From contig WAQW01000057.1 of assembly GCA_015520045.1 (NCBI GenBank), forward strand, positions 1 to 56,520: a stretch of DNA of 56,520 nt. The letters run 5' to 3'. The translations under genes and the position numbers were made by a program. Of this stretch, positions 18,501 through 25,905 are shown piece by piece. Positions within the stretch are counted from its first letter, which is position 1. Each line of letters begins with the position of its first letter. Under the pieces are notes generated by a model. That model was not told the DNA's origin and did no database searches. It worked only from the letters and a program-made list of their open reading frames with translations. The DNA comes from Thermoplasmata archaeon (GTDB lineage Archaea; Thermoplasmatota; Thermoplasmata; Thermoplasmatales; Thermoplasmataceae).

Positions 18501-18655
18501 ACTTCACACACATCGGAATAATGGATGAAATAGGCACCGGCCTGGCGCTTGGAGTGTTGATAGACACATTCGTAAGCTGGCCATTCTTCGTGCCGGTGGT
18601 CATGCTATATCTGAAGAAGTACAACTGGTGGCCCTCTAAAATCGGACGGGATTGA
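15560..18655 (+). CDS. RND superfamily (MMPL-like) exporter
   Basis: This 1031-residue polytopic membrane protein has the two-fold RND layout. TM1 (SIIIIWIVFIVLMMPFA) is followed by a very long extracytoplasmic loop rich in Asn-X-Ser/Thr sequons, five clustered TMs with LLLGLTSDYVVYIMARYRKE, then a second half with another large loop and LLAVGLDYDIFMITRVREE. The paired GLxxDYxxY/F phrases are the MMPL/RND proton-relay region. The substrate is unknown; family members move lipids or hydrophobic compounds. The gene is divergent from glcDF and is followed after 58 bases by the RAM-domain gene. Confidence 0.88.
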   Translation: MSSGRTPLFRRLGNFSVRHSRSIIIIWIVFIVLMMPFATFFFNNVDYNIGGSFVPKNSMTQKSSDLMSQYFGNSVDPGSSIVVVSNNTSLRDQADTAALLNLIDELNTSLSSNSSYTGITSIFGVAKQTLGSTASGAKTLLNSTYFVLSSLNSQIFSTINETNSSVDFIYGSPSYYLNDFQRTNNPNASYNDTINFLLSAGSSQLTVPYFNSVIYFWNLSLKAGQTPSTSLMNSSIKDVFTGSLSPFYIILNKSGQIAYFSFLRAIDLNYSLGSYLSYKQATGNPEAIDMSFVNNFSLNYVQIQLSNNGSLIKFLNSTYLNSSTVVKKAYSLGFSPTGDEITALSVNVTGNAMEKKLSDNPQLQINGKTFRNFLYFINGTSNVNRSVDELMHAEAFILYPVLPSSYIIHQFVGYEYSTTIMMVNFKGNGSLHTYNLVKNFVENYSSSIPGSSFYFSSDVASSLQTSNQFTNGLMIALSIGVALSILIVGLFFRSPVAAFFPMLMFGVSSITSMGFNGILDKYLFNAKVSFITPTLLLILLLGLTSDYVVYIMARYRKETMRGNAHAAETATQWSGNAVFTSGFTVALSYVVLWISGIPVFSDSGLTNFIGVAITVVMANTFLIAMLHRFGRKIFWPSKTSLYGKIPLEKQMTHIAEITLKNRKKIMVAFAVISLISLYIYVNTPTGLQVLKLVPPTSATKALKIVNKSFHGDFFERGYVILHFGSPLSFKVGNKTVYNLTEMSYVTQVENFLLNNSQITQVYGPTYPYGYYQDPALHNISSDYRPMFEAQIKSYLGNSTNYAIVYFQPAQLSWNLATQNTVKSIDNGLTTLSHSHNFQFYTGGLSQGLIDSYDYSYSTFMETLPLLIASIFVVLFIQIYSLFTPLRLISMVLLAVVIALAISYVILHYILSLPILIFVPIFVIITLLAVGLDYDIFMITRVREEIIKGARIEDALRTTIRENGGVIVVLGLLLFVTFFALHFTHIGIMDEIGTGLALGVLIDTFVSWPFFVPVVMLYLKKYNWWPSKIGRD

Positions 18656-18713
18656 TTACTAATTGACAAAGAAAGTTGTTATATACCTTTATAATCACCT
18701 GTCAGGATGACCC

Positions 18714-19028
18714 ATGGAAAATACTGAGGTAGCAGATGAATTGAGGAAATACTACAGGGATCGAATAGTTACTTCTATTGTCGGTATTGTCGCCGATGTT
18801 AACAAGGTCGAGGCCGTTTCAAAATCGCTGGCTGGCAACAACAACATCGAGGACATATACGTCGTCACGGGAGAGTTTGACATCATAATCAAGGTGCGGT
18901 TCCCAGACCTATGGACACTTCAGGAATTCCTCGTTGACGAGCTGAGCAAAATACCCGGAGTAAAAAATTCTAAAACTATGATGGTTCTTTCAGCGGTAAA
19001 GGACATGGGTCATTTGGTTATGGGGTGA
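18714..19028 (+). CDS. stand-alone Lrp/AsnC ligand-binding (RAM) domain protein
   Basis: This 104-residue protein has the AsnC-type effector-binding fold without the usual N-terminal helix-turn-helix. Family features are TSIVGIVADVNKVEAVSKSL, the turn VTGEFDIIIKVRFPDLWTL and VKNSKTMMVL. RAM proteins form oligomers that sense amino acids. Without a DNA-binding domain it probably acts through partner Lrp proteins, which is inference. A TATA-like run is at about 18680-18696. Its stop overlaps the Shine-Dalgarno of the next gene, so the two form an operon. Confidence 0.85.
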   Translation: MENTEVADELRKYYRDRIVTSIVGIVADVNKVEAVSKSLAGNNNIEDIYVVTGEFDIIIKVRFPDLWTLQEFLVDELSKIPGVKNSKTMMVLSAVKDMGHLVMG

Positions 19029-19030
19029 TT
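19023..19030 (+). promoter_or_regulatory. ribosome-binding site that sets the UPF0147 start
   Basis: GGGTGATT lies four bases before ATG 19034 and overlaps the TGA stop of the RAM gene (19026-19028). It is one of the few clear Shine-Dalgarno sites in the window, as expected for a second gene in an operon where first genes are leaderless. Confidence 0.6.
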
Positions 19031-19033
19031 ACA

Positions 19034-19291
19034 ATGAATCAGAATCTGTTTGAAGAGTCCATAAACCTATTGGAAGAAATGATGAATGATTCCTCACTAC
19101 CCAGAAACGTGAGGAAGGTTGCCCAAGATTCTAAAGAGAGGCTGAAGAAAGAGAACGAAAGCTTGGATCTACGATGCGCGACCGTCATATCATCTCTCGA
19201 TGATCTCACCGATGATCCGAATGTACCACCACACGGTAGAGCCCTCGTTTATACAATAATCAGCAAGCTTGAATCACTCTCTAAAATGTAG
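19034..19291 (+). CDS. UPF0147 family protein
   Basis: This 85-residue helical protein belongs to the archaeal UPF0147 family. Characteristic phrases are LPRNVRKVAQDSKERL, SSLDDLTDDPNVPPHGR and ALVYTIISKLESL. Its function is not known. ATG 19034 is chosen over the upstream GTG at 19025 because GGGGTGAT, complementary to the 16S rRNA tail, lies directly before it and includes the stop codon of the RAM gene. Confidence 0.88.
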   Translation: MNQNLFEESINLLEEMMNDSSLPRNVRKVAQDSKERLKKENESLDLRCATVISSLDDLTDDPNVPPHGRALVYTIISKLESLSKM

Positions 19292-19375
19292 AGTTTCTTC
19301 ATTAACAAGACATTCCACTTCATTGAAGATTATATTTCAGATAAGGGAATTCAAAATCATATTGAACCAGAAACA

Positions 19376-19942
19376 CTATTTTCTGCATTCTTCAATAAAA
19401 TTCCTGAATATCAGCTCTCCCTTCTCGGTATTGTTGACCTCCGGGTGGAACTGAACGCCATACATCTGATCGTTTTCGTGATAAAATGCCTGAATTTTAC
19501 AGTTATTGGAACTAGCGCTTACCACGAAGCCTTTAGGAAGGTCCTTGACCTCATCATTATGGTTCTCCCAGACAATAATCCTATCACCAATGCCGGAGAA
19601 TATCGAGTTATTGTTCGAGAATCTTACCTCTGTTCTACCGTATTCTGGTGTTGATCCTGGACCGACCTTCCCTCCATAGTGCAGGGCGATAAACTGGGCC
19701 CCTACGCAGATTCCAAGCGTTGGCCGTGATCTTCTGGATATGATCTGACCGATGTTTCCCAGTTTATCGATTTCATCCACTATGCTGGGTGCCCCACCTG
19801 AGAGTATTATACCATCCGCATCATCCAGACGAGAGGGTTCAACGGTATTAGGTACAATTTCAGATTCAACTCCAAATGATTTTACAACGCGCCACTCACG
19901 GTGGGTCCATTGCCCTCCGTTATCAACCACATATATCTTCAT
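19376..19942 (-). CDS. guaAA: GMP synthase glutamine amidotransferase subunit A
   Basis: The archaeal two-subunit GMP synthase uses this 188-residue glutaminase to supply ammonia to the ATP-pyrophosphatase subunit, whose gene is not in this window. The class I amidotransferase triad is visible: Cys79 in LGICVGAQF, and His and Glu in VQFHPEVNN. The N-terminus KIYVVDNGGQWTHREWR is typical of this subunit rather than of the fused bacterial enzyme. It starts 3 bases after the tfb stop, so the two are probably cotranscribed. Confidence 0.93.
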   Translation of the reverse strand: MKIYVVDNGGQWTHREWRVVKSFGVESEIVPNTVEPSRLDDADGIILSGGAPSIVDEIDKLGNIGQIISRRSRPTLGICVGAQFIALHYGGKVGPGSTPEYGRTEVRFSNNNSIFSGIGDRIIVWENHNDEVKDLPKGFVVSASSNNCKIQAFYHENDQMYGVQFHPEVNNTEKGELIFRNFIEECRK

Positions 19943-19945
19943 GGT

Positions 19946-20878
19946 TCAATCCAAACCTTCAAGACCAAGGGCCTTGCTTATTTCTTTGTACCTGTTGCGG
20001 ATAGTGACCTCGGTGACACCTGAAACCCTTGCAATTTCTTTCTGTGTTCTGGGTTTCTTGAGCATCACGGAGGCAATGTAAATAGAGGCAGCTGCCACAC
20101 CGGTAGGTCCTTTTCCAGATGCAATTCCATTTTCCGTGGTTCTTCTTACGATATCCTCGCTGAGTAGAATGGCCTGTTTGTCCAGATTGAGTTTGTTGCA
20201 GAACTGAGCGACGTATGAATAAGGTGTGGTGGGCTTAATGTTAAGAGCCAGTTCCTTCGCAAGGTGTCTGTAGGCCTTTCCTATTTTCTTTTTGTTTACC
20301 TCGGAAGCTTTGGATATCTCATCGAGAGTTCGAGGAAGATTGACCATCCTGCATGCAGCGTATATGGAGGCACAGACTATGCTCTCGATACTTCTTCCCC
20401 GGATGAGGTTATTTTCCACCGCTCTACGGTAAATCAACGCCGCCGTTTCCTTGAGATCTTTTGGAATGCCCAGTTTGGCTCCGTTATCGTTTAGAAGCTG
20501 AAGAGCGAGGGAAAGATTTCTCTCCGCAGCATTGCTAACTCTTATTCGCTGATGCCACTTTCTAACTCGATAGATTTGTGCCCTATTTTTATGTGGAATG
20601 CGCTTACCATAATAGTCTTTATTTGACCAGGATATTTCAGTAGCAAGCCCCTTATCGTGACTTAGAAATGTCATAGGTGATCCGGTTCTGGCCCTCCGAT
20701 CATCCTGTTCACTGTCAAAAGCCCTCCATTCTGGACCCTGATCAATAAATGAGTCTTCAATCACAATTCCACAGTGATTGCAAACCAGTTCTCCCCTCTC
20801 ATAATCCCTTATAAGCTCTTGCGACCCACACTCAGGACATTTTTTTACGGATGCTGCGTCCGAACCCCTTTCCATCAT
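19946..20878 (-). CDS. tfb: transcription initiation factor B (TFB)
   Basis: TFB bridges TBP and RNA polymerase at archaeal promoters. The N-terminal zinc ribbon has Cys14, 17, 33 and 36 (KKCPECGS and LVCNHCGI), followed by the B-reader segment [11 protein letters not shown]. Two cyclin-like repeats follow, each with [17 protein letters not shown] or [14 protein letters not shown]-type cores, and the C-terminal [16 protein letters not shown] recognises the BRE. The start is set at ATG 20878 (a second ATG follows directly), 27 bases from a TATA-like run at 20901-20910. Longer in-frame starts add an unrelated N-terminus. Confidence 0.95.
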   Translation of the reverse strand: MMERGSDAASVKKCPECGSQELIRDYERGELVCNHCGIVIEDSFIDQGPEWRAFDSEQDDRRARTGSPMTFLSHDKGLATEISWSNKDYYGKRIPHKNRAQIYRVRKWHQRIRVSNAAERNLSLALQLLNDNGAKLGIPKDLKETAALIYRRAVENNLIRGRSIESIVCASIYAACRMVNLPRTLDEISKASEVNKKKIGKAYRHLAKELALNIKPTTPYSYVAQFCNKLNLDKQAILLSEDIVRRTTENGIASGKGPTGVAAASIYIASVMLKKPRTQKEIARVSGVTEVTIRNRYKEISKALGLEGLD

Positions 20879-20900
20879 AATCAAAAACCTCATTGTAACT

Positions 20901-20910
20901 TTTATTAAAC
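20901..20910 (-). promoter_or_regulatory. TATA-like box of tfb-guaAA
   Basis: The minus-strand run GTTTAATAAA is centred 27 bases upstream of ATG 20878. The spacing was used to choose that start. Confidence 0.55.
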
Positions 20911-20990
20911 CGTTACGCTTTATTCTGTAAATTTGGAAAAATGTCGGCCCAGAACTTAGAATAATGTGGCGGTATTCAGACTTATATTTC

Positions 20991-21002
20991 AAATATTAAA
21001 TA
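20991..21002 (+). promoter_or_regulatory. TATA-like box of rpiA
   Basis: AAATATTAAATA is centred about 27 bases before GTG 21024, so the mRNA is probably leaderless with a GTG start. Confidence 0.55.
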
Positions 21003-21023
21003 AGAGAGATCGCATACCTTCCT

Positions 21024-21722
21024 GTGAACCGTAAAGATCATCTTGAGATTGAAAAGAAAATCGCTGCGGAGAAAGCGCTCACCTATATTTCATCCGGAAT
21101 GATTGTCGGCTTAGGTACTGGTACAACAGCGAAATATTTTATTGAGCTACTTGGAGAAAGAGTGCAGAAGGGACTTGACATAACTGCTGTCCCCACTTCC
21201 GATAAAACGGCATCACTTGCAAGGGAGTTGGGAATCAAAATTGATACCAACCCTCGGCGGATCATTGATGTGGATGTGGATGGGGCAGATGAGATAGATC
21301 TTAATGGCAATATGATCAAGGGTGGGGGCGGAGCTCTGTGGCGTGAGAGGGTAGTAGCCTCCAACAGTAATATGGTCATAATAATCGCCGATCATACAAA
21401 ACTTGTTGATAAACTTGGCAATTTTCCGGTTCCCATCGAGATCAGTAAATTTATGGTTAACAGCACTGTGCGGCGTCTTAAGAGTCTAAGCGGGGACTGT
21501 TCGCTCAGAGACGGTGGAAGATTTATCACTGATAACGGGAACCTGATCGTGGATTGCTCATTCAGGCATCTTAACAATCCCGCGGAAACATACAGACTGT
21601 TGAAATCCGTTCCTGGAGTGATTGATGTTGGAATTTTCTTAAATATTGCCACTCTTGCAATTCTTGGCCAGGTAGACCTTTCGCTGAAAACACTCACCTT
21701 CAAAAAAAACATTCGCGCTTAG
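21024..21722 (+). CDS. rpiA: ribose-5-phosphate isomerase A
   Basis: The enzyme interconverts ribose 5-phosphate and ribulose 5-phosphate to supply pentoses. The 232-residue protein carries all RpiA motifs: the phosphate loop GLGTGTTAKYF, the active-site DVDGADEID and IKGGGGALWRERV. The start is a GTG at 21024, supported by the TATA-like box at 20991-21002; no ATG fits the family N-terminus. It is divergent from tfb. Confidence 0.95.
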   Translation: MNRKDHLEIEKKIAAEKALTYISSGMIVGLGTGTTAKYFIELLGERVQKGLDITAVPTSDKTASLARELGIKIDTNPRRIIDVDVDGADEIDLNGNMIKGGGGALWRERVVASNSNMVIIIADHTKLVDKLGNFPVPIEISKFMVNSTVRRLKSLSGDCSLRDGGRFITDNGNLIVDCSFRHLNNPAETYRLLKSVPGVIDVGIFLNIATLAILGQVDLSLKTLTFKKNIRA

Positions 21723-21895
21723 TGTTAAGTTTATAGAGTTTTCAGCTTCTCCTGCCGTATTTTGTGGAGATTTTTATCCCAAAATTCATAAACATATTTT
21801 TTAATTCAAACCGGAACTATGACGCCTTGCACAGGGTAGCGGAAACGAAATCTTAATAGTCTCTAAGAATATTTGCCTCCACTAAGGGGATAAAT

Positions 21896-22690
21896 ATGGA
21901 TTGGGGAATGAGCAATAGGATGTCAAGGATGATCAAACCCGAGTCGGGTCACTCCGTAATGCTTGCCTGTGATCACGGATACTTTATGGGTCCAACCCGT
22001 AAACTTGAAGATCCTCACAAAACCATAGAACCGCTTGTACCCTATGCAGATACGCTTGCCGTAACAAGGGGAGTTCTGAGAAACTCTGTCGATCCAAAGT
22101 GGGATGTCCCCATTCTCCTGAGGGTTTCAGGCGGAGTGAGCATCCTCAAGGATGATCTCAGTGATGAGGAGATAACCACTTCCATAAAAGAGGCTGTTAG
22201 ATTGAATGCCGCTGCAGCTGCAATATCCATCTTCGTTGGGACGGCACACGAGAAGCAGTCCCTTGTTAACCTGGCCAGGCTGGTGGATGAGGGCGAGGAA
22301 TACGGTATGCCAATTATGGCCATAACGGCCGTGGGTAAAGAACTTGAAAAGAGAGATGCAAAATATCTCGCTCTCGCCTGCAGGATTGGAGCTGAGCTTG
22401 GAGCAAGAATAGTGAAAACATATTACTGCGATAATTTCAGTAAGGTTGTAGAAGGAAGTCCCGTGCCGTTGGTTGTAGCAGGTGGACCCAAGATGGATAC
22501 TGAAGAGGATGTTTTCCAACTCGTGTACAGTGCTATGGAGGCTGGGGCGATTGGTGTTGATATGGGAAGAAACATATGGAAAAATGATTATCCCGTTGCC
22601 ATGATAAAGGGTATCAGAGCCATTGTACACGAAGGGGCCACTGTTAAAGAGGCGCTTCAGATATACAGGGAAAACAAAGGTACCCACTGA
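21896..22690 (+). CDS. class I aldolase of the DeoC/FbaB/LsrF family
   Basis: This TIM-barrel aldolase of 264 residues begins MDWGMSNRMSRMIKP, very close to proteins annotated as LsrF (3-hydroxy-5-phosphonooxypentane-2,4-dione thiolase). Visible features are LACDHGYFMGPT, the probable Schiff-base lysine in ARIVKTYYCDNF and the phosphate-binding VVAGGPKM and GVDMGRNIW. Alternative activities in this family are fructose-1,6-bisphosphate aldolase and the ADH synthase of the archaeal aromatic pathway. No autoinducer-2 genes are nearby, so the LsrF label should not be read as function. Confidence 0.82.
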   Translation: MDWGMSNRMSRMIKPESGHSVMLACDHGYFMGPTRKLEDPHKTIEPLVPYADTLAVTRGVLRNSVDPKWDVPILLRVSGGVSILKDDLSDEEITTSIKEAVRLNAAAAAISIFVGTAHEKQSLVNLARLVDEGEEYGMPIMAITAVGKELEKRDAKYLALACRIGAELGARIVKTYYCDNFSKVVEGSPVPLVVAGGPKMDTEEDVFQLVYSAMEAGAIGVDMGRNIWKNDYPVAMIKGIRAIVHEGATVKEALQIYRENKGTH

Positions 22691-22740
22691 TTTTTCGGTC
22701 ATTCTTATTTTTAAAAATGGCTGAATGCCTTACTTTTTTG
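22691..22740 (+). terminator. possible T-rich terminator after the aldolase gene
   Basis: Two T tracts, TATTTTT (22706-22712) and CTTTTTTG (22733-22740), follow the stop within 50 bases. Archaeal termination commonly occurs in such T-rich stretches without a hairpin; assignment is by position only. Confidence 0.3.
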
Positions 22741-22879
22741 CGGTATATTTTAACCGTTCCAATTCCTATTTTGCTTTAAAATTACTTATTCTGAAGAGAG
22801 TGTTTTTTCATCTTTCAATATTTTGCATCAGTTCACTGGCGTAGTTTGATTTATCTATGTTAAATTACTTTACTATTCT

Positions 22880-23731
22880 ATGCGGGATATAATTGTCCTT
22901 CACGGAGGTGCAGGTTCCAGCGAACGATTTAATCAGGTTCTACAGAAGTATGCGAATGACTCTATTGATGAAAATGATGCACTGTCTGCGGTTGTTCGTG
23001 CAGTTTCTCTGATGGAGGATGATGAACAGTTCAACGCCGGAACGGGATCTGTGACAAGAATTGACGGAAGTATTCAGATGGATGCTGCAGTTATGACTGA
23101 ACAATCATTGGGGGCTGTTATAAATATCGAAAGAGTTAAAAACCCAGTAATGGTTGCCCGATCAGTAATGGAAAATACCCCTCACGTGATATTGAGCGGT
23201 GACGGAGCAACCGAATTCGCCCGTGTAATGGGTTTCGAGGACTACAATCCCTCTACCGAAAGATCAGTGGCCCGGAGGGAGATTCTGCTGAAGAAAATGT
23301 TTTCTAGCGGTTCTGAACAAGATCCTGCTCTAAAACCATTTATCTCGATGAAAGGTATCAGGGAACTTGCGAGATACACAACTGATACCGTTGGAGCTGT
23401 ATGCAGAATGGATGGAGCTTTTGCCGCTGCCGTTTCAACCGGTGGAGCTTTTCCCATGCTACGTGGTAGGGTCGGGGATAGCCCCATCCCCGGCAGTGGA
23501 ATTTATGTTGGAAAGAAAGGAGCAATCGTGGCCACCGGAATTGGTGAAGAAATCATCAAGAAGAGTCTTTCCTTCAAGGTGTATTCTGAGATCGGTGCCG
23601 CTGATCTATTAGAAATCCTAGAGAAAGCTATTGCAGATTTCTCTTCCTCTGTTGGCTTGATAGCCGTAGACGAGCACGGCCATGCGTCAGCATCTAACAG
23701 AGAAATGGCAACAGCGGTGGCCCGTAAGTGA
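22880..23731 (+). CDS. isoaspartyl peptidase / plant-type L-asparaginase (Ntn hydrolase)
   Basis: This 283-residue precursor matures by autocleavage before the nucleophile Thr170 in TTDTVGAVCRM. It hydrolyses isoaspartyl dipeptides and asparagine. The N-terminus has IIVLHGGAGSS and NAGTGSVTR, and the small subunit continues with STGGAFPMLRGRVGDSP and GSGIYV, the substrate-binding region. The role is probably repair or recycling of damaged proteins, relevant for a hot acidic habitat; this last point is inference. It is transcribed alone. Confidence 0.9.
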   Translation: MRDIIVLHGGAGSSERFNQVLQKYANDSIDENDALSAVVRAVSLMEDDEQFNAGTGSVTRIDGSIQMDAAVMTEQSLGAVINIERVKNPVMVARSVMENTPHVILSGDGATEFARVMGFEDYNPSTERSVARREILLKKMFSSGSEQDPALKPFISMKGIRELARYTTDTVGAVCRMDGAFAAAVSTGGAFPMLRGRVGDSPIPGSGIYVGKKGAIVATGIGEEIIKKSLSFKVYSEIGAADLLEILEKAIADFSSSVGLIAVDEHGHASASNREMATAVARK

Positions 23732-23881
23732 ACATTCCCCGCAACGGTAAAGGTACTCTGTCGATAGTCAATGTCATAGATTCTTCGTTACAATCAACTG
23801 CCGCATTTCCCTCTTATTTCGCAGTAAATATCTATACTCTGCTGAGCCAAACTCAACCTGACAACCGGCGAGGGATGGGAT

Positions 23882-24307
23882 CTATATGATTTCCCAAGTA
23901 ATGTTCTCCTGAACATTCCCTCTGATGGCTCTTGAAATAAAACAGTATTTCTTTGTTAGTTCCATTGCTCGTGGAATTTTTTCTGTATCGGCTGGGTCGA
24001 CCTTCAACCTGATGTGAACTGATATCTCTCTGAATGCAAATCCTTTCTCAGGTGACGGCCCTAATACAGAGCTGGCGTGGCTATCCCAGGAGTGTAATCG
24101 AATATTCATCCTCTCCTTGAATTCCAGAAAAGTCGTCAGCAAACAGGAAGCTAGTATACCTGGAAATAGTACTTCAGGCGTTAGCTGACGGCCCGGACCA
24201 CCAAACTCTGGAGGAGAGTCGACCTCAATTTCTGATCCCGCAGCCTTTAGGGTTGTTTTCCTGCCGCCAATCCATTTCACATCTACCTCATAGGTATAAG
24301 TATCCAT
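23882..24307 (-). CDS. OsmC/Ohr family protein
   Basis: This 141-residue protein belongs to the OsmC superfamily, whose classical members are thiol peroxidases for organic hydroperoxides. Cysteines stand in ILASCLLTTFLEF and LTKKYCFISRAI, the two positions of the catalytic pair in the family. The first strand region GRKTTLKAAGSEI and PPEFGGPGRQLTPEVLF agree with it. Which OsmC subgroup it belongs to cannot be decided by reading. Confidence 0.82.
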   Translation of the reverse strand: MDTYTYEVDVKWIGGRKTTLKAAGSEIEVDSPPEFGGPGRQLTPEVLFPGILASCLLTTFLEFKERMNIRLHSWDSHASSVLGPSPEKGFAFREISVHIRLKVDPADTEKIPRAMELTKKYCFISRAIRGNVQENITWEII

Positions 24308-24480
24308 AAATCATGAAGGGATAGCATCGATTTTATTTTTTCCACAATACCAGAAACAGCACCATCTATTCTGAACAGAGATTTCTCCAAAAATTTCACG
24401 ACTCAATATGAAAAACATATTCTGTAAGAAGGATTTCGAGCTGTCCAGAAATCTTATATTCCAGAAATCAATACACATTT

Positions 24481-24969
24481 ATGACAAAAGAGACGAACCA
24501 GAAAAGCAGAGAAAAGAAGGAAACGGATTCCGAGGAAAATATGATCAAGAAAAGTATATCGATCAAAGGTGTGAGCACAGACATCTACAAGAGGATAAAT
24601 GAAATAGCAAGGGAAACAGGGAAGACCATTGGTGAGATCACCAATGAAGCTTTTAAGTTCTTTGTATCCACTGTGGATGGAGCCAGGCAGGTTTCGAAAA
24701 ATTTTGTGGATGGAATCTCAGAGATGTCTATTCAGACAGTATCTAACTTCAAGGAACTGGAGCTGAATGGCAAGGATCTCAGAGAATTTAGCCGAAAAGT
24801 TTCGTTCCGGAATATAAATCGCCTGGTATTCAAGAATATTAAGGACGATGATGTTAGAAAGTATGTTGATTCCTTCGTTCACATCGAAGAGCTAGTCTTA
24901 CCTAGAGACATCAGTAAGGCTCTCGTTCTTCAAAAATGTAATTTTGTTTCTAAGATAACACAGATATAG
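24481..24969 (+). CDS. ribbon-helix-helix-like protein paired with an exonuclease gene
   Basis: This 162-residue protein starts with a highly charged 20-residue tail. A segment then reads like a ribbon-helix-helix domain: a strand KKSISIKGVS followed by TDIYKRINEIARETGKTIG and EITNEAFKFFV (residues about 23-62). The second half has no recognised domain but is predicted to be mixed alpha/beta. It ends 21 bases before the DEDDy exonuclease gene, so the two are probably cotranscribed. The RHH call is by pattern, so DNA binding is likely but not certain. Confidence 0.6.
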   Translation: MTKETNQKSREKKETDSEENMIKKSISIKGVSTDIYKRINEIARETGKTIGEITNEAFKFFVSTVDGARQVSKNFVDGISEMSIQTVSNFKELELNGKDLREFSRKVSFRNINRLVFKNIKDDDVRKYVDSFVHIEELVLPRDISKALVLQKCNFVSKITQI

Positions 24970-24990
24970 TTCCTCGCCATTTTTATTCAG

Positions 24991-25653
24991 ATGAACTTCA
25001 GGATCAAGGAAAGGATTTCGAACTACCTGAGTTCCAACCCAGACGCAAGAGTATGTGCACTGGATCTTGAAACCCTGGTTGCTGATTCAGGTGGGTTTCT
25101 GAAAGGGGAAAGAATCATCTCTATTTCTATGGCTCTCGATGATGAACCAATCACAACATCATTTTTCTCAGCCGGGGACGATTCGGCTGCCGAGGAGATG
25201 AGGATCCTGCGGGAGTTCGATTTGAGGCTTGCAGAAATAGCACCTGACATAATAATTGGATACAATCACACTGGATATGACATTCCTCTCATCAAAAGCA
25301 AGTTGAGGGAGCTATCGTACTCGGACAGACTGAGGAATGTTGAGTACTTCTTCGGAGTCTCCTGGACTGTGGATATGAAGTATGTGATCGCCGAAGATCT
25401 CTATGACTTTGAGGGAAATTATCGCATAAGAAAGCTGGATGATGTCCTGAGGCACGAGAGATATGGTCATCTGAAGCTCACGAGAGCAAAAGAACTGGTC
25501 ACGTCTGGCGATATTGATAAAGGTTCCATGATCAAACAGCTTTGGAAGGAGGATCCTGAGAAATTTGAACGCTATTCCGTTGGAGATAGCTATGACCTCA
25601 TTGTTATCTTTTCCCACATTTTTTCCCAATCTCGAGAAAGTTCTCAGACTTAA
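24991..25653 (+). CDS. stand-alone DEDDy 3'-5' exonuclease (family B polymerase-type)
   Basis: This 220-residue protein has the three exonuclease motifs of family B DNA polymerases and no polymerase domain. Exo I is ALDLETL (Asp and Glu), Exo II is GYNHTGYDIPLI (Asn and Asp), and Exo III is ERYSVGDSYDL (Tyr and Asp, the DEDDy form). All four acidic residues and the tyrosine are present, so it should be active on DNA or RNA 3' ends. The cellular role is unknown. The neighbouring RHH-like gene suggests a two-gene unit. Confidence 0.8.
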   Translation: MNFRIKERISNYLSSNPDARVCALDLETLVADSGGFLKGERIISISMALDDEPITTSFFSAGDDSAAEEMRILREFDLRLAEIAPDIIIGYNHTGYDIPLIKSKLRELSYSDRLRNVEYFFGVSWTVDMKYVIAEDLYDFEGNYRIRKLDDVLRHERYGHLKLTRAKELVTSGDIDKGSMIKQLWKEDPEKFERYSVGDSYDLIVIFSHIFSQSRESSQT

Positions 25654-25905
25654 AATATGAAGGCTGCCTTCTTCCACAGTATGCTTTTCGTTTATACTCT
25701 TTTCGTGACTTTCACGCGATGCCGCTCGTGTTTAAATAACTAAACCTTTATGACCTGAAAGACTGGCTCAATATCAGAGCCCCTACAATAGCAGGATAGC
25801 TTCCCCGGCAATTTTACTTTGATGTGGAGTGCTACCAATAGGTGAGCGCCAACAGATATCAATGATTATAAGAAGATAAATTTACTTCTCTTCCATCTAC
25901 CACCG

